Positions 17,318 through 26,176 of a stretch of 64,000 bases of DNA are shown piece after piece. Source of the stretch: Lewinella sp. 4G2 (GTDB lineage: Bacteria; Bacteroidota; Bacteroidia; Chitinophagales; Saprospiraceae); assembly GCF_001625015.1 (NCBI RefSeq), contig NZ_LVWJ02000014.1, positions 2,418,001 through 2,482,000 of the forward strand. The letters are read 5' to 3'. Each line of letters opens with the position of its first letter. The first letter of the stretch is position 1. The translations under genes and the position numbers were made by a program. The notes under the pieces were generated by a model that did not search any database, was not told the DNA's origin, and saw nothing but the letters and a program-made list of their open reading frames with translations.

Positions 17318-18331
17318 GTGCTCACCAGAACCCTTTTCGTTGCCTTTGCGACCGTACTGCTTGCCTTCCTCCCCTGCACCCGCGGCAGCGCCCAGGTGAT
17401 GGGGAATTACCAACAGCAGAATAACGCGGCTTCGTTCGACAATTACCAGCCTCAGTACCGCGCGATACCCCGCCCCGCGAAGATCACGGATAACGGAAAA
17501 TTGGAATTCACCATCAACTCCCTGTTCAATAAGACGGCGGATAGCTACCTGGCCATCTTCAGTATTTTTCAGGCGGGAACGACCGCCGAAACCACCAACT
17601 CGGCCATGAACGGCCGCGTAAACGCGCTGGTGGATAAGCTGCGCGGCCTCGGGGTCGCGGACGAAGATATCTACGTGGATATGGTGAATTTCCTGCCTAC
17701 CTACGCCTTCGAAACCGAGAAGAAGATCTTCAGTAAAAAGACGCTGACCGAAGTACCCACCGGTTTCCAACTGCAGAAGAATATCCACATCCGCTACAAA
17801 AACCCGGAACTATTGGACCAGATCGTCACCGCCGCGGCTACCCAGGAAATCTACGACATCATTAAAGTGGATTACCAGATCGACCGGCCGCAAGACGTCT
17901 ACGTTGAGCTCCGGAAAATGGCCTTCGAATACCTCGAAACCATCAAAACGCGGTACGCGGAAAACGGAATGCGGCTCGATACGATGTACTTCACCACCGC
18001 CGAAAACGCCTGGGTAACTTACCCCGGCGACCGCTACCAAAGCTATACGGCCTTCGCCAGCCAGAACCTGAGCCCCCAGCAACGGGGAGACAGCAACGTG
18101 GAGCAGGCAAAAAAACCTACGCTGCGGTTCTACAACGCCATCCCCGCCAACGATTACGACCTGGTGGTGAACCCGAACCTGCTGGAGCCCGCCGCCCAAT
18201 TTACCTACAGCCTGAAAGTGCAGTTTACCCAACCGGAGCGCGTCCCCGGCGTAATCACCGAAGTCAGAACCCAGTACTACCTGATGACGCCGGAAGGTGA
18301 ATTGAGACCGATCAATATCTCAAAGGAATAA
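17318..18331 (+). CDS. SIMPL (DUF541)-like exported protein
   Basis: 337 residues from a GTG at 17318. The signal peptide (FVAFATVLLAFLPCTRGSAQ) is followed by a region resembling SIMPL/DUF541 proteins: VDKLRGLGVADEDIYVDMVNF recalls the usual 'G-I-x-D-I-x-T' segment (quoted as LRGLGVADEDIYVDM), with a paired C-terminal half (RYAENGMRLDTMYF). SIMPL proteins are periplasmic or membrane-associated with poorly defined roles. The end of the signal peptide is encoded by a copy of the 18-bp interspersed repeat in antisense orientation (CTRGSA). Confidence 0.65.
   Translation: MLTRTLFVAFATVLLAFLPCTRGSAQVMGNYQQQNNAASFDNYQPQYRAIPRPAKITDNGKLEFTINSLFNKTADSYLAIFSIFQAGTTAETTNSAMNGRVNALVDKLRGLGVADEDIYVDMVNFLPTYAFETEKKIFSKKTLTEVPTGFQLQKNIHIRYKNPELLDQIVTAAATQEIYDIIKVDYQIDRPQDVYVELRKMAFEYLETIKTRYAENGMRLDTMYFTTAENAWVTYPGDRYQSYTAFASQNLSPQQRGDSNVEQAKKPTLRFYNAIPANDYDLVVNPNLLEPAAQFTYSLKVQFTQPERVPGVITEVRTQYYLMTPEGELRPINISKE
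17376..17393 (-). repeat. 18-bp interspersed repeat, copy 4
   Basis: Exact consensus on the minus strand (K=G, R=G), with a variable A after the core. Antisense within the SIMPL-like gene, at its signal-peptide cleavage region. Confidence 0.8.
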
Positions 18332-18363
18332 ACTGCGCGCCGCCAATTCAGCCAGTTTTTGTT

Positions 18364-18371
18364 TATATTTG
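18364..18371 (+). promoter_or_regulatory. candidate -7 box of radA (TATATTTG)
   Basis: Matches TAnnTTTG and lies 31 bp before the radA start codon. A -33 TTG at normal spacing is not evident. Confidence 0.4.
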
Positions 18372-18402
18372 CCAGTAGTAAAAACAGCAGATAAAACAAA
18401 AA

Positions 18403-19824
18403 ATGGCTAAGACGAAAGTTGCCTTCTTCTGCCGCAATTGCGGAGCGGAATCCCCCAAATGGATGGGCCAGTGCCCCAGTTGCCGCGAGTGGAATACGCT
18501 GGTGGAGGAAAAGGTCGTGAAGTCAAAAAACGAGCGCCTCAACGACAAGCCGGACTGGCGCGACGTCAACGACAATGCCGCCCTGAAGAACAATGGCAAC
18601 GCGCTCGGCCCCATGGGCAAAGGGCCCAAGCCCATCCCGCTAACCGACGTCGTTGCCGGCGAAGTCGATCGCCTCCTATCGCCTGACCGGGAACTCAACC
18701 GCGTCCTCGGAGGTGGTATCGTACCCGGTTCCATCGTCCTATTTGGTGGGCAACCAGGGATTGGCAAGTCGACCCTGCTGTTGCAAGTAGCCCTGCGCCT
18801 CGGGCACACCGTGCTGTACTGCTCCGGCGAAGAGAGTGAAGAACAGATCAAGATGCGGGCCGACCGACTCGGTGGCGATATGTCAAATTGCTACCTCATC
18901 ACCGAAACCAACACGAGCAAACTGCTGAAGCACGCCGCGGCGATCAAGCCGGACCTCTTCATCGTGGATTCCATCCAAACATTGGCCAGCCCCCACATGG
19001 ACAGCATGGCCGGGACGGTGAGCCAAGTCCGGGAGTGTTCCCACGAGCTTCAGCGCTTCGCCAAGGAATCCGGTATCCCTACTTTTCTGATTGGCCACAT
19101 CACGAAGGAAGGGTCGATTGCCGGCCCCAAGCTGCTCGAACACATCGTGGACGCCGTCCTCCAGTTTGAAGGTGACCGGAACTACACCTACCGCATTCTC
19201 CGGACGCTCAAAAATCGCTTCGGCAGCACCGACGAACTCGGTATTTACCAGATGGAACAGAGTGGCCTCCGTGAGGTGAGTAACCCCAGTGAACTACTTC
19301 TTTCCGAGCGGGACGAGGACCTATCCGGTTCCGCCGTCTGCGCTACGCTGGAAGGGATGCGCCCGATGCTGGTGGAAGTCCAAGCCCTGGTGTCCACGGC
19401 CGTGTACGGCTCCCCGCAGCGGACGTCGACGGGCTACGACCCGAAGCGACTCAACATGCTGCTGGCCGTCCTGGAAAAAAGGGCCGGCCTGCCGCTGGGT
19501 AACCAGGATGTCTTCCTGAACATTGCCGGTGGCCTCAAGGTGGACGACCCCGCGGTGGACTTATCCATCGTCGCTGCCCTTCTCAGTTCGGCGATGGACG
19601 TTACCATTCCCCCGGAGGTGGCCTTCGCCGGTGAGGTAGGCTTGAGTGGGGAGATCCGGGCCGTAACGCGCATCGAGCAACGCATTCAGGAAGCCGACCG
19701 CCTGGGCTTCCGGCGGGTCTACGTGAGTAAGTACAACGTGAAGGGTTTGGACCCGGATCGTTACGGCATCCGCATCATCACGCTGGCGACGGTGCGGGAA
19801 TTGTACGAAGACTTGTTTGCCTAA
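18403..19824 (+). CDS. radA: DNA repair protein RadA/Sms
   Basis: 473 residues. The four-cysteine zinc finger uses Cys10, Cys13, Cys24 and Cys27. It is followed by the RecA-like core with Walker A GGQPGIGKST and the diagnostic KNRFGSTDELG motif, then the Lon-protease-like C-terminal domain (PLGNQDVFLNIAGGLKVDDP). RadA is a hexameric helicase that promotes branch migration in recombination. Start by ATG; a candidate -7 box lies 31 bp upstream. The 3' end faces the convergent membrane protein gene with only a 5-bp gap. Confidence 0.97.
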   Translation: MAKTKVAFFCRNCGAESPKWMGQCPSCREWNTLVEEKVVKSKNERLNDKPDWRDVNDNAALKNNGNALGPMGKGPKPIPLTDVVAGEVDRLLSPDRELNRVLGGGIVPGSIVLFGGQPGIGKSTLLLQVALRLGHTVLYCSGEESEEQIKMRADRLGGDMSNCYLITETNTSKLLKHAAAIKPDLFIVDSIQTLASPHMDSMAGTVSQVRECSHELQRFAKESGIPTFLIGHITKEGSIAGPKLLEHIVDAVLQFEGDRNYTYRILRTLKNRFGSTDELGIYQMEQSGLREVSNPSELLLSERDEDLSGSAVCATLEGMRPMLVEVQALVSTAVYGSPQRTSTGYDPKRLNMLLAVLEKRAGLPLGNQDVFLNIAGGLKVDDPAVDLSIVAALLSSAMDVTIPPEVAFAGEVGLSGEIRAVTRIEQRIQEADRLGFRRVYVSKYNVKGLDPDRYGIRIITLATVRELYEDLFA

Positions 19825-19829
19825 GCCGC

Positions 19830-21098
19830 CTACGGATGGCTACCGGAAAAGTCCCCGGCATCCACTACTTCCTGGACGTACACTTGCCAGTTGCCACCCT
19901 CCGGTAACAGGGCGCGGAATTGCGTGGACGTACCTACGGTAAAGTAGAGGTACTGCTTCACCTGGGTTGCCTGGCTGCCGGCGAAGAGCGTCCCCACCTG
20001 TTCGCTGCGGGGGTAGTAGCGGTCGTCACCGTTTTCCAACTTCATGGGGTAGGCGGAGATGGAGGTTTCCGTGAAGCCGAGGGCGGCCACTTCCTCATCG
20101 TCGAGACGGCGCTCTTCGGCGTAGTTCCAACGGTTATGGTCTTCCTGGGCGTAGACGTAAGTGCGTTCGTTTGGTTGCTGGCGCTGGACCAGTTCGATCA
20201 TGCGGCCGGTGGGGATGTCGGTGTCCACGAAGTCGATCTGGGCGGTTCGTTCGACCGTCCAGGCGGCTCCCTTCCAGTGGACGGCGGTGCCTTCCCGGCT
20301 GGCGTAGAGGGGGAAGTTGATGGGGTTTTCGGCGACGTACAGATCTTTTCCACCTTGTCTTTCCGGTTGGCTTGCGGGAATATTCTTCCGTAGCCCTCCC
20401 TTCTTACGGGGCGGATTAAATGGCGGGCGGGGGGAGTCGCTGAAGTTGCGTTCGGACTTATTTTGCTGCATGGCCTTCTGCCTGGCTTCCTCGATGTTAC
20501 GGACCATGCTTTTGGGGAGCCACTTCATGATGGGTTCCAGCTTTTCCATGTGCTCGTTGAGTTGTTCCAGGTCGAGCTGATCCAACTTGGCTTCCTGGTA
20601 CCCGACGTTGACGTCGTTCTCAATGTTGAGGTGGCTTTCGATGGCGGTTTCCAGCTGGGTCAGCATCTCCCGGTCCTGTTGGTTGGTCAGTAGTTTGACC
20701 TGGGCGCCGGTGTCCAGTTTCGCGATCAGGTGGTAGGTGGTCTGGTTATTGATGCGGACGCTGCTCTTGTCCACGTACAGTTGCTTTACCGACTGGGTAG
20801 TCAGGTGGCGGTTGGGCTGGAATGGCCAGGGGAGGGGGCCGTGCTCAATACTGAGTTCCCGCGGGCTGGCCTCAATCGCTGTGGTGTTAAGTACCGTTGC
20901 CAGGGTATACCAGCCGATGAAGATGCCGACCAGTAAGTGGATGCCAATCATCCACCCCGCGCCACTCAGGAGGAAGACCAGGACGATGCCATTCCAGAAC
21001 AGAGAAAAGAACACGAAGAAAATGGCGCTTTTGGACCACCACTTACGGGTGATCTTGAGGGAGCCCAGTTCATTGGTGATTTCGTATTTGTTGGCCAT
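19830..21098 (-). CDS. membrane protein of unknown function, DUF4178-like C-terminus
   Basis: 422 residues from the ATG at 21098 (an in-frame ATG 33 bp upstream only adds a polar tail). Two adjacent transmembrane helices lie at about 30-75 (SAIFFVFFSLFWNGIVLVFLL and MIGIHLLVGIFIGWYTLATVL in outline), and a soluble part of about 110 residues resembles a PH-like module. A charged Pro/Arg linker (about 210-250) leads to a C-terminal domain with AVHWKGAAWTVERTAQIDF and WNYAEERRL that resembles DUF4178. Function unknown; it is probably an inner-membrane protein with cytoplasmic domains. Confidence 0.65.
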   Translation of the reverse strand: MANKYEITNELGSLKITRKWWSKSAIFFVFFSLFWNGIVLVFLLSGAGWMIGIHLLVGIFIGWYTLATVLNTTAIEASPRELSIEHGPLPWPFQPNRHLTTQSVKQLYVDKSSVRINNQTTYHLIAKLDTGAQVKLLTNQQDREMLTQLETAIESHLNIENDVNVGYQEAKLDQLDLEQLNEHMEKLEPIMKWLPKSMVRNIEEARQKAMQQNKSERNFSDSPRPPFNPPRKKGGLRKNIPASQPERQGGKDLYVAENPINFPLYASREGTAVHWKGAAWTVERTAQIDFVDTDIPTGRMIELVQRQQPNERTYVYAQEDHNRWNYAEERRLDDEEVAALGFTETSISAYPMKLENGDDRYYPRSEQVGTLFAGSQATQVKQYLYFTVGTSTQFRALLPEGGNWQVYVQEVVDAGDFSGSHP

Positions 21099-21158
21099 GG
21101 GCGGAGGTTGAATACTGATTCGAAATAACAAGGTAAGACACGGCTAGAGGAAATTATT

Positions 21159-21350
21159 GTATACCTGAAACGAGGTGGTTTAGCTACGCTGCTCCTTCGT
21201 GGTGGGGAGATTAGCGCGACGTTATTTCCGTGTCTACCTAGGCAGAAAATTTAAGCATCCCGATTTAATCGGGACGGTTCAATTTTCTAACGACGGTAGA
21301 CGCGGAAAGAACAAGCGATAAATTTCCAAACCACTTTGATTCAGGTATAA
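21159..21350. mobile_element. MITE-like fold-back element
   Basis: The outer arms 21160-21181 and 21328-21349 are inverted (TATACCTGA ... TCAGGTATA, with GTGGTTT continuing the homology). Inside lie nested arms TTTCCGTGTCTACC (21225-21238) with GGTAGACGCGGAAA (21295-21308), AGAAAATT with AATTTTCT, and a perfect TCCCGAT-TTA-ATCGGGA tip (21258-21274). Almost the whole 190 bp can fold back. Read as TACCTGA...TCAGGTA it is bordered by TA on both sides, like Tc1/mariner or IS630-type targets. It has no coding capacity. Confidence 0.65.
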
Positions 21351-21515
21351 CTACCGATTTTGCCATTCTCGTTACCTGAATGCCGGTAAATAGGTAGACG
21401 TTTCACTATTGGCCAAAACCTATTCTCGTTCTAATCATCCCAAACAATTAGCAGTGCGGAAAACCCATAAATGAACACGCCACGGCACCGACACAGTTAT
21501 ACCAAATAAAAAGCC

Positions 21516-21851
21516 ATGGCTGATAAATCGAACCAGGACATCTACGAAAACTTTTACGACGCCGTCAATATGCAACCCAAGGAATTGGAGGAGTGGTTGG
21601 ATACGGAGGAGTCCAAATCCGTCGGCCAAAAAACGGACGGGAAGGGAGAGTCCGTCGGCCATAAATCCGGCCGAAAGATCGTAAGGATCAAACGCAAGAA
21701 GAAGGCCGACCTTACGCAGGACGACTACGACCACATGAATAAAGTGGTGGGCTACATCAACCGCCACACCGCCCAGCGCCCCGACGGCGACGTCACCGAT
21801 ACGGACTGGGCCTACAGCCTCAAAAATTGGGGTTACGACCCGACTAAGTAG
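21516..21851 (+). CDS. DUF3140 family protein
   Basis: 111 residues, matching the DUF3140 pattern closely: ELEEWLDTEESKSVGQK, GESVGHKSGRKIVRI, DYDHMNKVVGYINRH and the C-terminal WAYSLKNWGYDP. This family is small, soluble and uncharacterised, found in diverse bacteria. The gene stands alone downstream of the fold-back element, and its promoter would have to lie within or just after that element. Confidence 0.88.
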   Translation: MADKSNQDIYENFYDAVNMQPKELEEWLDTEESKSVGQKTDGKGESVGHKSGRKIVRIKRKKKADLTQDDYDHMNKVVGYINRHTAQRPDGDVTDTDWAYSLKNWGYDPTK

Positions 21852-21947
21852 GGATGTTGATGCGGGGAGAGTTTCGGTATTTGCTGGCCGGACGCGAATC
21901 CCCCATCATTAAAGCAGGCCGTCAACTCGCGCCTAATGCAGTAAAGT

Positions 21948-22991
21948 CTAAACCGCTGGGTCCGGATACTGTGCTTGCACACTTTCAATCTCACGCAAGA
22001 CATCCTTCGAAAGGGTAAGCTCCGCACTCTCGATGTTTTGTTTCAATTGCGCTAACGAGGTTGCCCCAATGATGGTGGACTGGTTGAAATCCCGGTCATT
22101 TACAAAGGCCAGCGACATCTGGGTAAAGTTCAGCCCGTGGCGCCTAGCGATGTCTGCATAAGCTTTAGTCGCCAGTAGGGACGCTTCGCTGTTGTAGCGG
22201 GTGTACTGGCTGAAGCGGTTAAGTCGTGAGGATGCGTTCGCCGTTCCGTCGAGGTACTTCCCGGTCAGGCGGCCCATCCCGAGGGGGGAGTAGGGGAAGC
22301 CGGCGATGTTTTCCCGCAGACACACTTCCGCGAGTCCTACTTCAAAGCCGCGGGAGAGTAAACTGTAGGGGTTCTGAATACTGACGGGGCGGGGTAGCCC
22401 GTGCACGTCCGCCAGGTGCAGGATCCGCATTACGCCCCAGGGCGTCTCGTTGCTCAGCCCCCAGTGCTTGATGGTGCCCTGCTGGATCAGGTCCTGCATG
22501 GATTCCAGGACGGCGAGGAAGTTATCCTCCCACTCGTCGTTGCTTATCGTGTGGACGCCCCGTTTCCCAAAGTAGTTCGCCTTCCGGGCGGGCCAGTGCA
22601 GTTGGTAGAGGTCGAGGTAGTCCGTCTGGAGTCGGTCGAGGCTTAAGCCCAGTGCCTCGTCGATCTGGTCGCGCTTGAAGCCTAGGTTATTATTGCGAAT
22701 GTGGCTCGCCCACGTGGCCGGGCCGGCGACTTTGCTGGCCAGGAAAACCTGATCGCGCATTCCGGTTGCGTTGAACCAGGTACCGATGATCCGTTCCGTC
22801 TCCCCCTGCACTTCGGCGGTGCTGGGGATGGCGTAGAGCTCGGCCGTGTCGAAAGCGTTGATGCCCGCCTCAATGGCGTAGTCCATCTGCTCGTGGCCTT
22901 CGCCTTCGGTGTTTTGTTTGCCCCAGGTCATCGTGCCGAGGGTGATCTTTGAGATGTCGAATCCGGTGGTTCCAAATTTGTTGTAGCGCAT
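21948..22991 (-). CDS. aldo/keto reductase, Tas-like
   Basis: 347 residues forming a single TIM barrel. MRYNKFGTTGFDISKITLGTM and INAFDTAELYAIP carry the Asp and Tyr of the catalytic tetrad, FLASKVAGP the Lys, and LYQLHWPARK the His; the C-terminal FNQSTIIGATSLAQLKQNIES is the NADP-binding segment. The extended loop after DTAELY and the WPARKANYFGKRG stretch are like E. coli Tas. It should reduce a carbonyl with NADPH; substrate unknown. Faces DUF3140 convergently and is divergent from the TPR gene. Confidence 0.92.
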   Translation of the reverse strand: MRYNKFGTTGFDISKITLGTMTWGKQNTEGEGHEQMDYAIEAGINAFDTAELYAIPSTAEVQGETERIIGTWFNATGMRDQVFLASKVAGPATWASHIRNNNLGFKRDQIDEALGLSLDRLQTDYLDLYQLHWPARKANYFGKRGVHTISNDEWEDNFLAVLESMQDLIQQGTIKHWGLSNETPWGVMRILHLADVHGLPRPVSIQNPYSLLSRGFEVGLAEVCLRENIAGFPYSPLGMGRLTGKYLDGTANASSRLNRFSQYTRYNSEASLLATKAYADIARRHGLNFTQMSLAFVNDRDFNQSTIIGATSLAQLKQNIESAELTLSKDVLREIESVQAQYPDPAV

Positions 22992-23099
22992 GGAGGTAGT
23001 AAGGTTTGGCTTTGCTTTTTGTTTGCCTGCTTCCGCGTCCTCGGTGCGCCATCTCTGTTTATCTTGTCATCTCGATTGTTGAACCGTTACCCACCAGTT

Positions 23100-24113
23100 A
23101 TGAAAAACACCTTTTTTACCCTGCTCATTTTATTCACGTCAGCCGCCGCAACCGCTCAGATTTCGGCCGACTCCTTGATTCAACAGGGTATTGATCTTCA
23201 CGACGCGGGTAATTACGCCGCGGCCATTAAGAAGTACGAGGCAGCCGCTAAGTTGCAACCGGACAACCAACTCATCAACTACGAGATTGCCCTTAGTTAT
23301 AGTACGGATCACCAACACAAGCAGGCCATCAAATACGCCGACAAGATCCTGAAGGCTGATCAGGAATACCGGCTGAATGCTTACCTCGTAAAGGCCAATT
23401 CGCTGGATGACCTGGGCAAGACAAAGAAGGCGACCAAGACCTACGAAGAAGCGCTCGAGCGCTTGGGAGAAGATTATCTATTGCGGTTCAATCTCGGCCT
23501 TGCGCAGTTCCGGGCGGGCGATAGGGAAGCGGCTGAAGCCAACTTCATCCTCGCCATCGACGATAATTTCTCCCACGCCTCCTCCCACTTTCTGCTGGCC
23601 ACCATCCACGCTGATAAGGGGAGCCGGGCGCAGACGGCCATGGCCGCCTACTTCTTCTTATTGCTTGAGCCAGAATCGCCGCGCTCGGAGCAGGGGCGCT
23701 CCCTGCTGGTCAACGCCCTAGCGGGAGGCATCAATAAGCAGGAAGATGGCATTCAGCTCAATATCTCCACGGGTAGCCTGGCGGGAGGCTTTGCGGCCCT
23801 GGACCTGATCCTGGCCATGAAACAGGCGAAGCTTAAGGGCATGGAAGAACTCGACGGCGGGGAGGACCAAACCGACCTGGAACGCTTCGTCAATACCAGC
23901 ACCTTCCTATTCGAAAGCCTTGAGGATGAGGACGGCAACGGCAATATTTGGTACGATTTCTACGCACCCTTTTTCGGCGGCGTATTTGCCAACGGCCACT
24001 CCGAAGCCCTCATCTACTTCACGCTTCAGGGTGGCAACGAAGACGCCGCCAAGTGGCTGGAAGAACATCCAGAAGAGCTGGAAGCCTTTACGAAGTGGTT
24101 GGGTGAGGAATAA
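23100..24113 (+). CDS. secreted tetratricopeptide-repeat protein
   Basis: 337 residues from the ATG at 23100, giving a signal peptide (MKNTFFTLLILFTSAAATAQ); a longer in-frame start is less likely. Residues about 25-200 hold four or five TPR units (DSLIQQGIDLHDAGNYAAAIKKYEAA quoted as GIDLHDAGNYAAAIKKYEAA). The C-terminal 140 residues (MKQAKLKGMEELDGGEDQTDLERF ... WLEEHPEELEAFTKWLGEE) are not recognised. Likely a periplasmic or outer-membrane scaffolding protein; partner unknown. Confidence 0.75.
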   Translation: MKNTFFTLLILFTSAAATAQISADSLIQQGIDLHDAGNYAAAIKKYEAAAKLQPDNQLINYEIALSYSTDHQHKQAIKYADKILKADQEYRLNAYLVKANSLDDLGKTKKATKTYEEALERLGEDYLLRFNLGLAQFRAGDREAAEANFILAIDDNFSHASSHFLLATIHADKGSRAQTAMAAYFFLLLEPESPRSEQGRSLLVNALAGGINKQEDGIQLNISTGSLAGGFAALDLILAMKQAKLKGMEELDGGEDQTDLERFVNTSTFLFESLEDEDGNGNIWYDFYAPFFGGVFANGHSEALIYFTLQGGNEDAAKWLEEHPEELEAFTKWLGEE

Positions 24114-24152
24114 TGTTCACCAATTACAGTAGGGCGCTTATACGTCAGTTTT

Positions 24153-24170
24153 GGGCGCTCGCGCAGGTGC
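24153..24170 (+). repeat. 18-bp interspersed repeat, copy 5 (CG-core variant)
   Basis: GGGCGCTCGCGCAGGTGC differs from the consensus only by GC to CG in the centre. Intergenic, downstream of the TPR gene. Perfect 20-bp inverted partner of copy 6 when flanks are included (24153-24172). Confidence 0.75.
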
Positions 24171-24233
24171 CAAGCAAAGTGGCAAGAAACTATAGGCAAC
24201 GAAAAGTGATGGACCAATCCCAGAACGCAAGCC

Positions 24234-25100
24234 CTACACCCGCCGCTTCTTCACCATCCCCCCATGGACATCCGAGATACTGGAGAACACCATGAACGCC
24301 TTCGGATCGATCTTCTGCACCACCAGCGTAAGCTTACGAATCTCCAGCCGGGTGATGACCACGTACAGCACGTCGTGGGTATGCTCCCGGCCACCCGTCG
24401 CCCCAAAGCCTCCCTGGCCCTTGTAGACGGTGACGCCGCACTTCACTTCATCGATCAGCGCCTGGCGGATGGCCTCATTCTGCTGGCTGATGATCGTCAC
24501 CCCAGTGTATTCTTCCACCCCGTCAATGATGAAGTCCAGTGCCTTGGAAGCGACGACGTAGGTGATGAGGGAATACATCGCTTGCTCCACGCTCAGCGTA
24601 AAGGCCGCCGCCAGAAAGATGAGCAGGTTGATGAGGATCACCCAGTCACTCACCTTCGCCCCGATCTTCCGGCTGAGGAAGATGGCGAGTACTTCCGTCC
24701 CATCCAGCACACTACCGCCGCGCATGGATAATCCGATCCCCGTACCCAGGAAGAAACCGCCGAAGATGGAAATGAGGAGCTTATCGTTCGTCAGAATGGG
24801 GAACTCCACGAAAAAAACGACGATGGCCAAAAGGACGATGGCTACGGCGGTCTTAGCGGCAAAGCGTTTTCCAATCACCTGTCGGGCGAGGAACAGAAAG
24901 GGGAGATTTAGCAGTACCAGCAGTAGAGAAAGGGGCAAGCCCAGCGTCTGTACCAGCAGGAGCGCCACCCCGGTCACGCCACCGTCGATGAAATCGTTAG
25001 GCAAGAGGAAACCTTCCAGCCCAAAGGCCGCGCACGCCACTCCCACTACAATGAAGAAGGCATCAGCGAGCAGCGGTTGGATTCTTTTGATGGTGGGCAT
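24234..25100 (-). CDS. YitT family membrane protein (DUF2179)
   Basis: 288 residues. About five to six membrane helices occupy residues 10-175 (ADAFFIVVGVACAAFGLEGF; IDGGVTGVALLLVQTLGLPL), with the conserved LPNDFIDGGVTG and GGSVLDGTEVLA motifs. A C-terminal soluble DUF2179 domain follows (DFIIDGVEEYTGVTIIS ... LYVVITRLEIRKL ... DPKAFMVFSSISDVHGG). The molecular function of the family is unknown. The gene is bracketed by two interspersed-repeat copies in inverted orientation. Confidence 0.9.
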   Translation of the reverse strand: MPTIKRIQPLLADAFFIVVGVACAAFGLEGFLLPNDFIDGGVTGVALLLVQTLGLPLSLLLVLLNLPFLFLARQVIGKRFAAKTAVAIVLLAIVVFFVEFPILTNDKLLISIFGGFFLGTGIGLSMRGGSVLDGTEVLAIFLSRKIGAKVSDWVILINLLIFLAAAFTLSVEQAMYSLITYVVASKALDFIIDGVEEYTGVTIISQQNEAIRQALIDEVKCGVTVYKGQGGFGATGGREHTHDVLYVVITRLEIRKLTLVVQKIDPKAFMVFSSISDVHGGMVKKRRV

Positions 25101-25473
25101 CGGTCGGGTTAGGGTAGGGGAGTGAGCGCAAGGTACACCCTCTTAAAGTGTATGGTGGGGTCATTTGTTAGCGCTTCCCGTCCAATTACCTGGCACCTGC
25201 GCGAGCGCCCTGATCAGGATTAATTCCTCCGATACTTCTTCACTAAAGCCCAGAATCGAAAAAAAGAATAAAATTTTTTACCCGGCCGCAACTTCTCGGA
25301 TTTGCCCCGACATTTACCCACCAACAACCAATCACGTAAACCTTACCTAACTACGTTCGCCGTAGCGCTGGGTAAAGCCGGAAGGAAAATAAAAGCACGA
25401 CGGGAACGCCCGCTGGTTTTTAATTAAATCTCTTCATTTTTCAAGCCGGTACATTCCCCATCGGGGCTTAACT
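25101..25473. other. intergenic region before the sigma factor gene
   Basis: This 373-bp gap separates two divergent genes. It holds interspersed-repeat copy 6 and an A/T-rich stretch at about 25255-25280. No ORF or RNA gene was found; it must carry the promoters for both neighbours, but no clear TAnnTTTG/TTTG pair was seen. Confidence 0.5.
25193..25210 (-). repeat. 18-bp interspersed repeat, copy 6 (CG-core variant)
   Basis: Reverse complement of copy 5, including the private CG core. Intergenic, upstream of the yitT-like gene. Confidence 0.75.
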
Positions 25474-26052
25474 ATGGCACGCAATATCCGCGAGCGAATC
25501 TTCGAAACTGAAATGCTTGGCCACTACAAGGCCGTCTACTCTTTCCTTGCCCGCATGTGTGGCAACGGGAATGATGCGGCCGACCTCAGCCAGGAAACCT
25601 TCGCCCGTGCTTACCTCAAAATCGAGCATTACGAACCCGGTACCAACGCCCGAGCCTGGCTCTTCCGCGTTGCCCACAACCTGTTCGTAAACGACTACCG
25701 TAAAAAGTCCCGCCGGGGCGAAACGGAGCTCGACGAGCGGGTAGCGTACAACCGCCGCGACGAAAGCCACTCCATGAGCGGCTTCTCCGACCTGCGAATT
25801 GCCGGCGCCATGGAGCGTGATTTCTCTGACCCCATCGTAAAAGCAATGGCCCTTCTGCGGGACGACCAGCGCGCCATCATCATCATGGCCGACCTGTACG
25901 ACTTCTCGGAAAAGGACATCGCCGAAGCCATGGACCTCAACCTGAATACCGTAAAGTCCACTACCCGCCGGGCCCGGATTGCGCTCATCAAGCAACTATC
26001 CGTGTACGCTGAGGACACCTACGGGATCGTGAATACACGGAACCTTGGTTGA
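25474..26052 (+). CDS. sigma-70 family (ECF-like) RNA polymerase sigma factor
   Basis: 192 residues. Region 2 spans about 15-85 (DLSQETFARAYLKIEHYEP; ARAWLFRVAHNLFVNDYRK) and region 4 about 120-180 (DDQRAIIIMADLYDFSEKDIAEAM, quoted as IIIMADLYDFSEKDIAEAM, then LNLNTVKSTTRRAR). No region 1.1 or 3 is present, as in ECF factors. No recognisable anti-sigma factor is adjacent; the small protein downstream is not membrane-bound. Followed by a strong terminator, so it is probably a single-gene unit. Confidence 0.93.
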   Translation: MARNIRERIFETEMLGHYKAVYSFLARMCGNGNDAADLSQETFARAYLKIEHYEPGTNARAWLFRVAHNLFVNDYRKKSRRGETELDERVAYNRRDESHSMSGFSDLRIAGAMERDFSDPIVKAMALLRDDQRAIIIMADLYDFSEKDIAEAMDLNLNTVKSTTRRARIALIKQLSVYAEDTYGIVNTRNLG

Positions 26053-26070
26053 CGGAAGCCCAAACATTCA

Positions 26071-26109
26071 ATGCCACCCCACGCAACAGGCGCGCGGGGT
26101 GGCATTTTT
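26071..26109 (+). terminator. intrinsic terminator after the sigma factor gene
   Basis: ATGCCACCCC pairs perfectly with GGGGTGGCAT (26071-26080 and 26096-26105), followed by five T residues counting the stem end. Confidence 0.85.
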
Positions 26110-26176
26110 CGCATAAATAAGGAAGCGCTCTGCTTCCCATTCATCCCATCACTAACCGCCTTCAATTATCCACGTC

